NCBI GenBank assembly: GCA_016875695.1
Contig: VGPB01000124.1
Location: 1 to 5,609 of the forward strand
Source: Chloroflexota bacterium
Lineage (GTDB): Bacteria > Chloroflexota > Dehalococcoidia > UBA2979
Direction of reading: 5' to 3'
Length of the DNA stretch: 5,609 bases
Below, one piece after another: positions 5,488 through 5,609 of this stretch. Made by a program: the position numbers and the translations under genes. The notes under the pieces were generated by a model. The model had not been told where the DNA came from. It saw only the letters and a program-made list of their open reading frames with translations, and did not search any database. Position 1 is the stretch's first letter. Each line of letters begins with the position of its first letter.

Positions 5488-5609
5488 ATTCAACTGGTCA
5501 GTGCAACCCCATCCGGATGCAGGGAGGTGTTGCATGGCCAGGCCGGGCCGACCCGGGATGTCCGACGAACTGCGCCAGGTGCTGTGGCGGATGTGGGCAT
5601 CTGGACAGT
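5476..5609 (+). mobile_element. Left end of an IS30-family insertion sequence
   Basis: The oxidoreductase similarity stops near 5473-5480, and a transposase gene of the IS30 type starts at 5534, so the element boundary lies between them. The terminal inverted repeat probably includes ATTCAACTGGTCAGTGCAAC (5488-5507), since this block separates the host gene from the transposase and resembles, from memory, ends of actinobacterial IS30-group elements. Base composition here is also less GC-rich than in the host genes. The right end and the target duplication lie outside the window, so the exact first base cannot be fixed. Confidence 0.7.
5534..5609 (+). CDS. IS30-family transposase, N-terminal part, cut by the right edge
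   Basis: ATG 5534 has an AGGGAGG ribosome binding site (5521-5527) six bases upstream. The 25 codons visible read MARPGRPGMSDE followed by LRQVLWRMWASGQ. The GRPG(L/M)S lead-in and the W-R-W-A-G-(Q/E) helix are the beginning of the N-terminal helix-turn-helix of IS30-type transposases, which binds the terminal repeats; the DDE catalytic core would follow outside the window. No interruption is seen in this short piece, so the element may be recent and active, but that cannot be judged from 25 residues. Confidence 0.75.
   Translation, partial: MARPGRPGMSDELRQVLWRMWASGQ

Overview
This is high-GC DNA with a strong G/C preference at third codon positions. It carries an F420-type luciferase-like monooxygenase start, a YceI-type lipocalin fused to membrane helices, and a membrane protein that (from memory) resembles a family common in Thermoleophilia/Solirubrobacterales. 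An actinobacterium of that kind is the best guess, but it is inferred from family resemblance only. Most genes are broken, so the window is either a decaying accessory region or an error-rich or chimeric assembly.

Left part (1-2264, all + strand): the 3' end of an unrecognised gene; a multi-pass membrane protein (410-1141) whose frame runs through two in-frame TAG codons; and a membrane-plus-YceI protein (1251-2264) readable only across three shifts of the same polarity. A 393-base gap (2265-2657) holds two clear hairpins and a good Shine-Dalgarno sequence, but no convincing gene.

Middle (2658-3874): a secreted or membrane-anchored protein with two copies of a beta-sandwich-like repeat and a Thr/Pro/Ser linker runs rightward, interrupted by two in-frame TGA codons. 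It collides head-on with a leftward GT2 glycosyltransferase of the dolichol/polyprenol-phosphate mannose synthase type. Both lose their 3' parts at one point near 3527-3541, in a short cgacgacgacg run, so this is a rearrangement or assembly junction.

Right part: tRNA-Leu(UAA) with encoded CCA (4083-4166); an intact beta-class carbonic anhydrase (4228-4836), the best-preserved gene here; an unrecognised broken gene (4843-5317); and the first 57 codons of an LLM-class oxidoreductase whose start codon reads GTA. That gene is cut off by an IS30-family insertion sequence, whose transposase begins at 5534 and runs off the right edge.

Two patterns cut across the genes. All six in-frame stops can be explained as TGG (Trp) changed by a single G-to-A, and the lost start codon also fits G-to-A (GTG to GTA). 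All five inferred frame changes are of the type made by one missing base. I see no new defence or regulatory system; the real signal is this patterned gene disruption plus one structural junction and one IS insertion.
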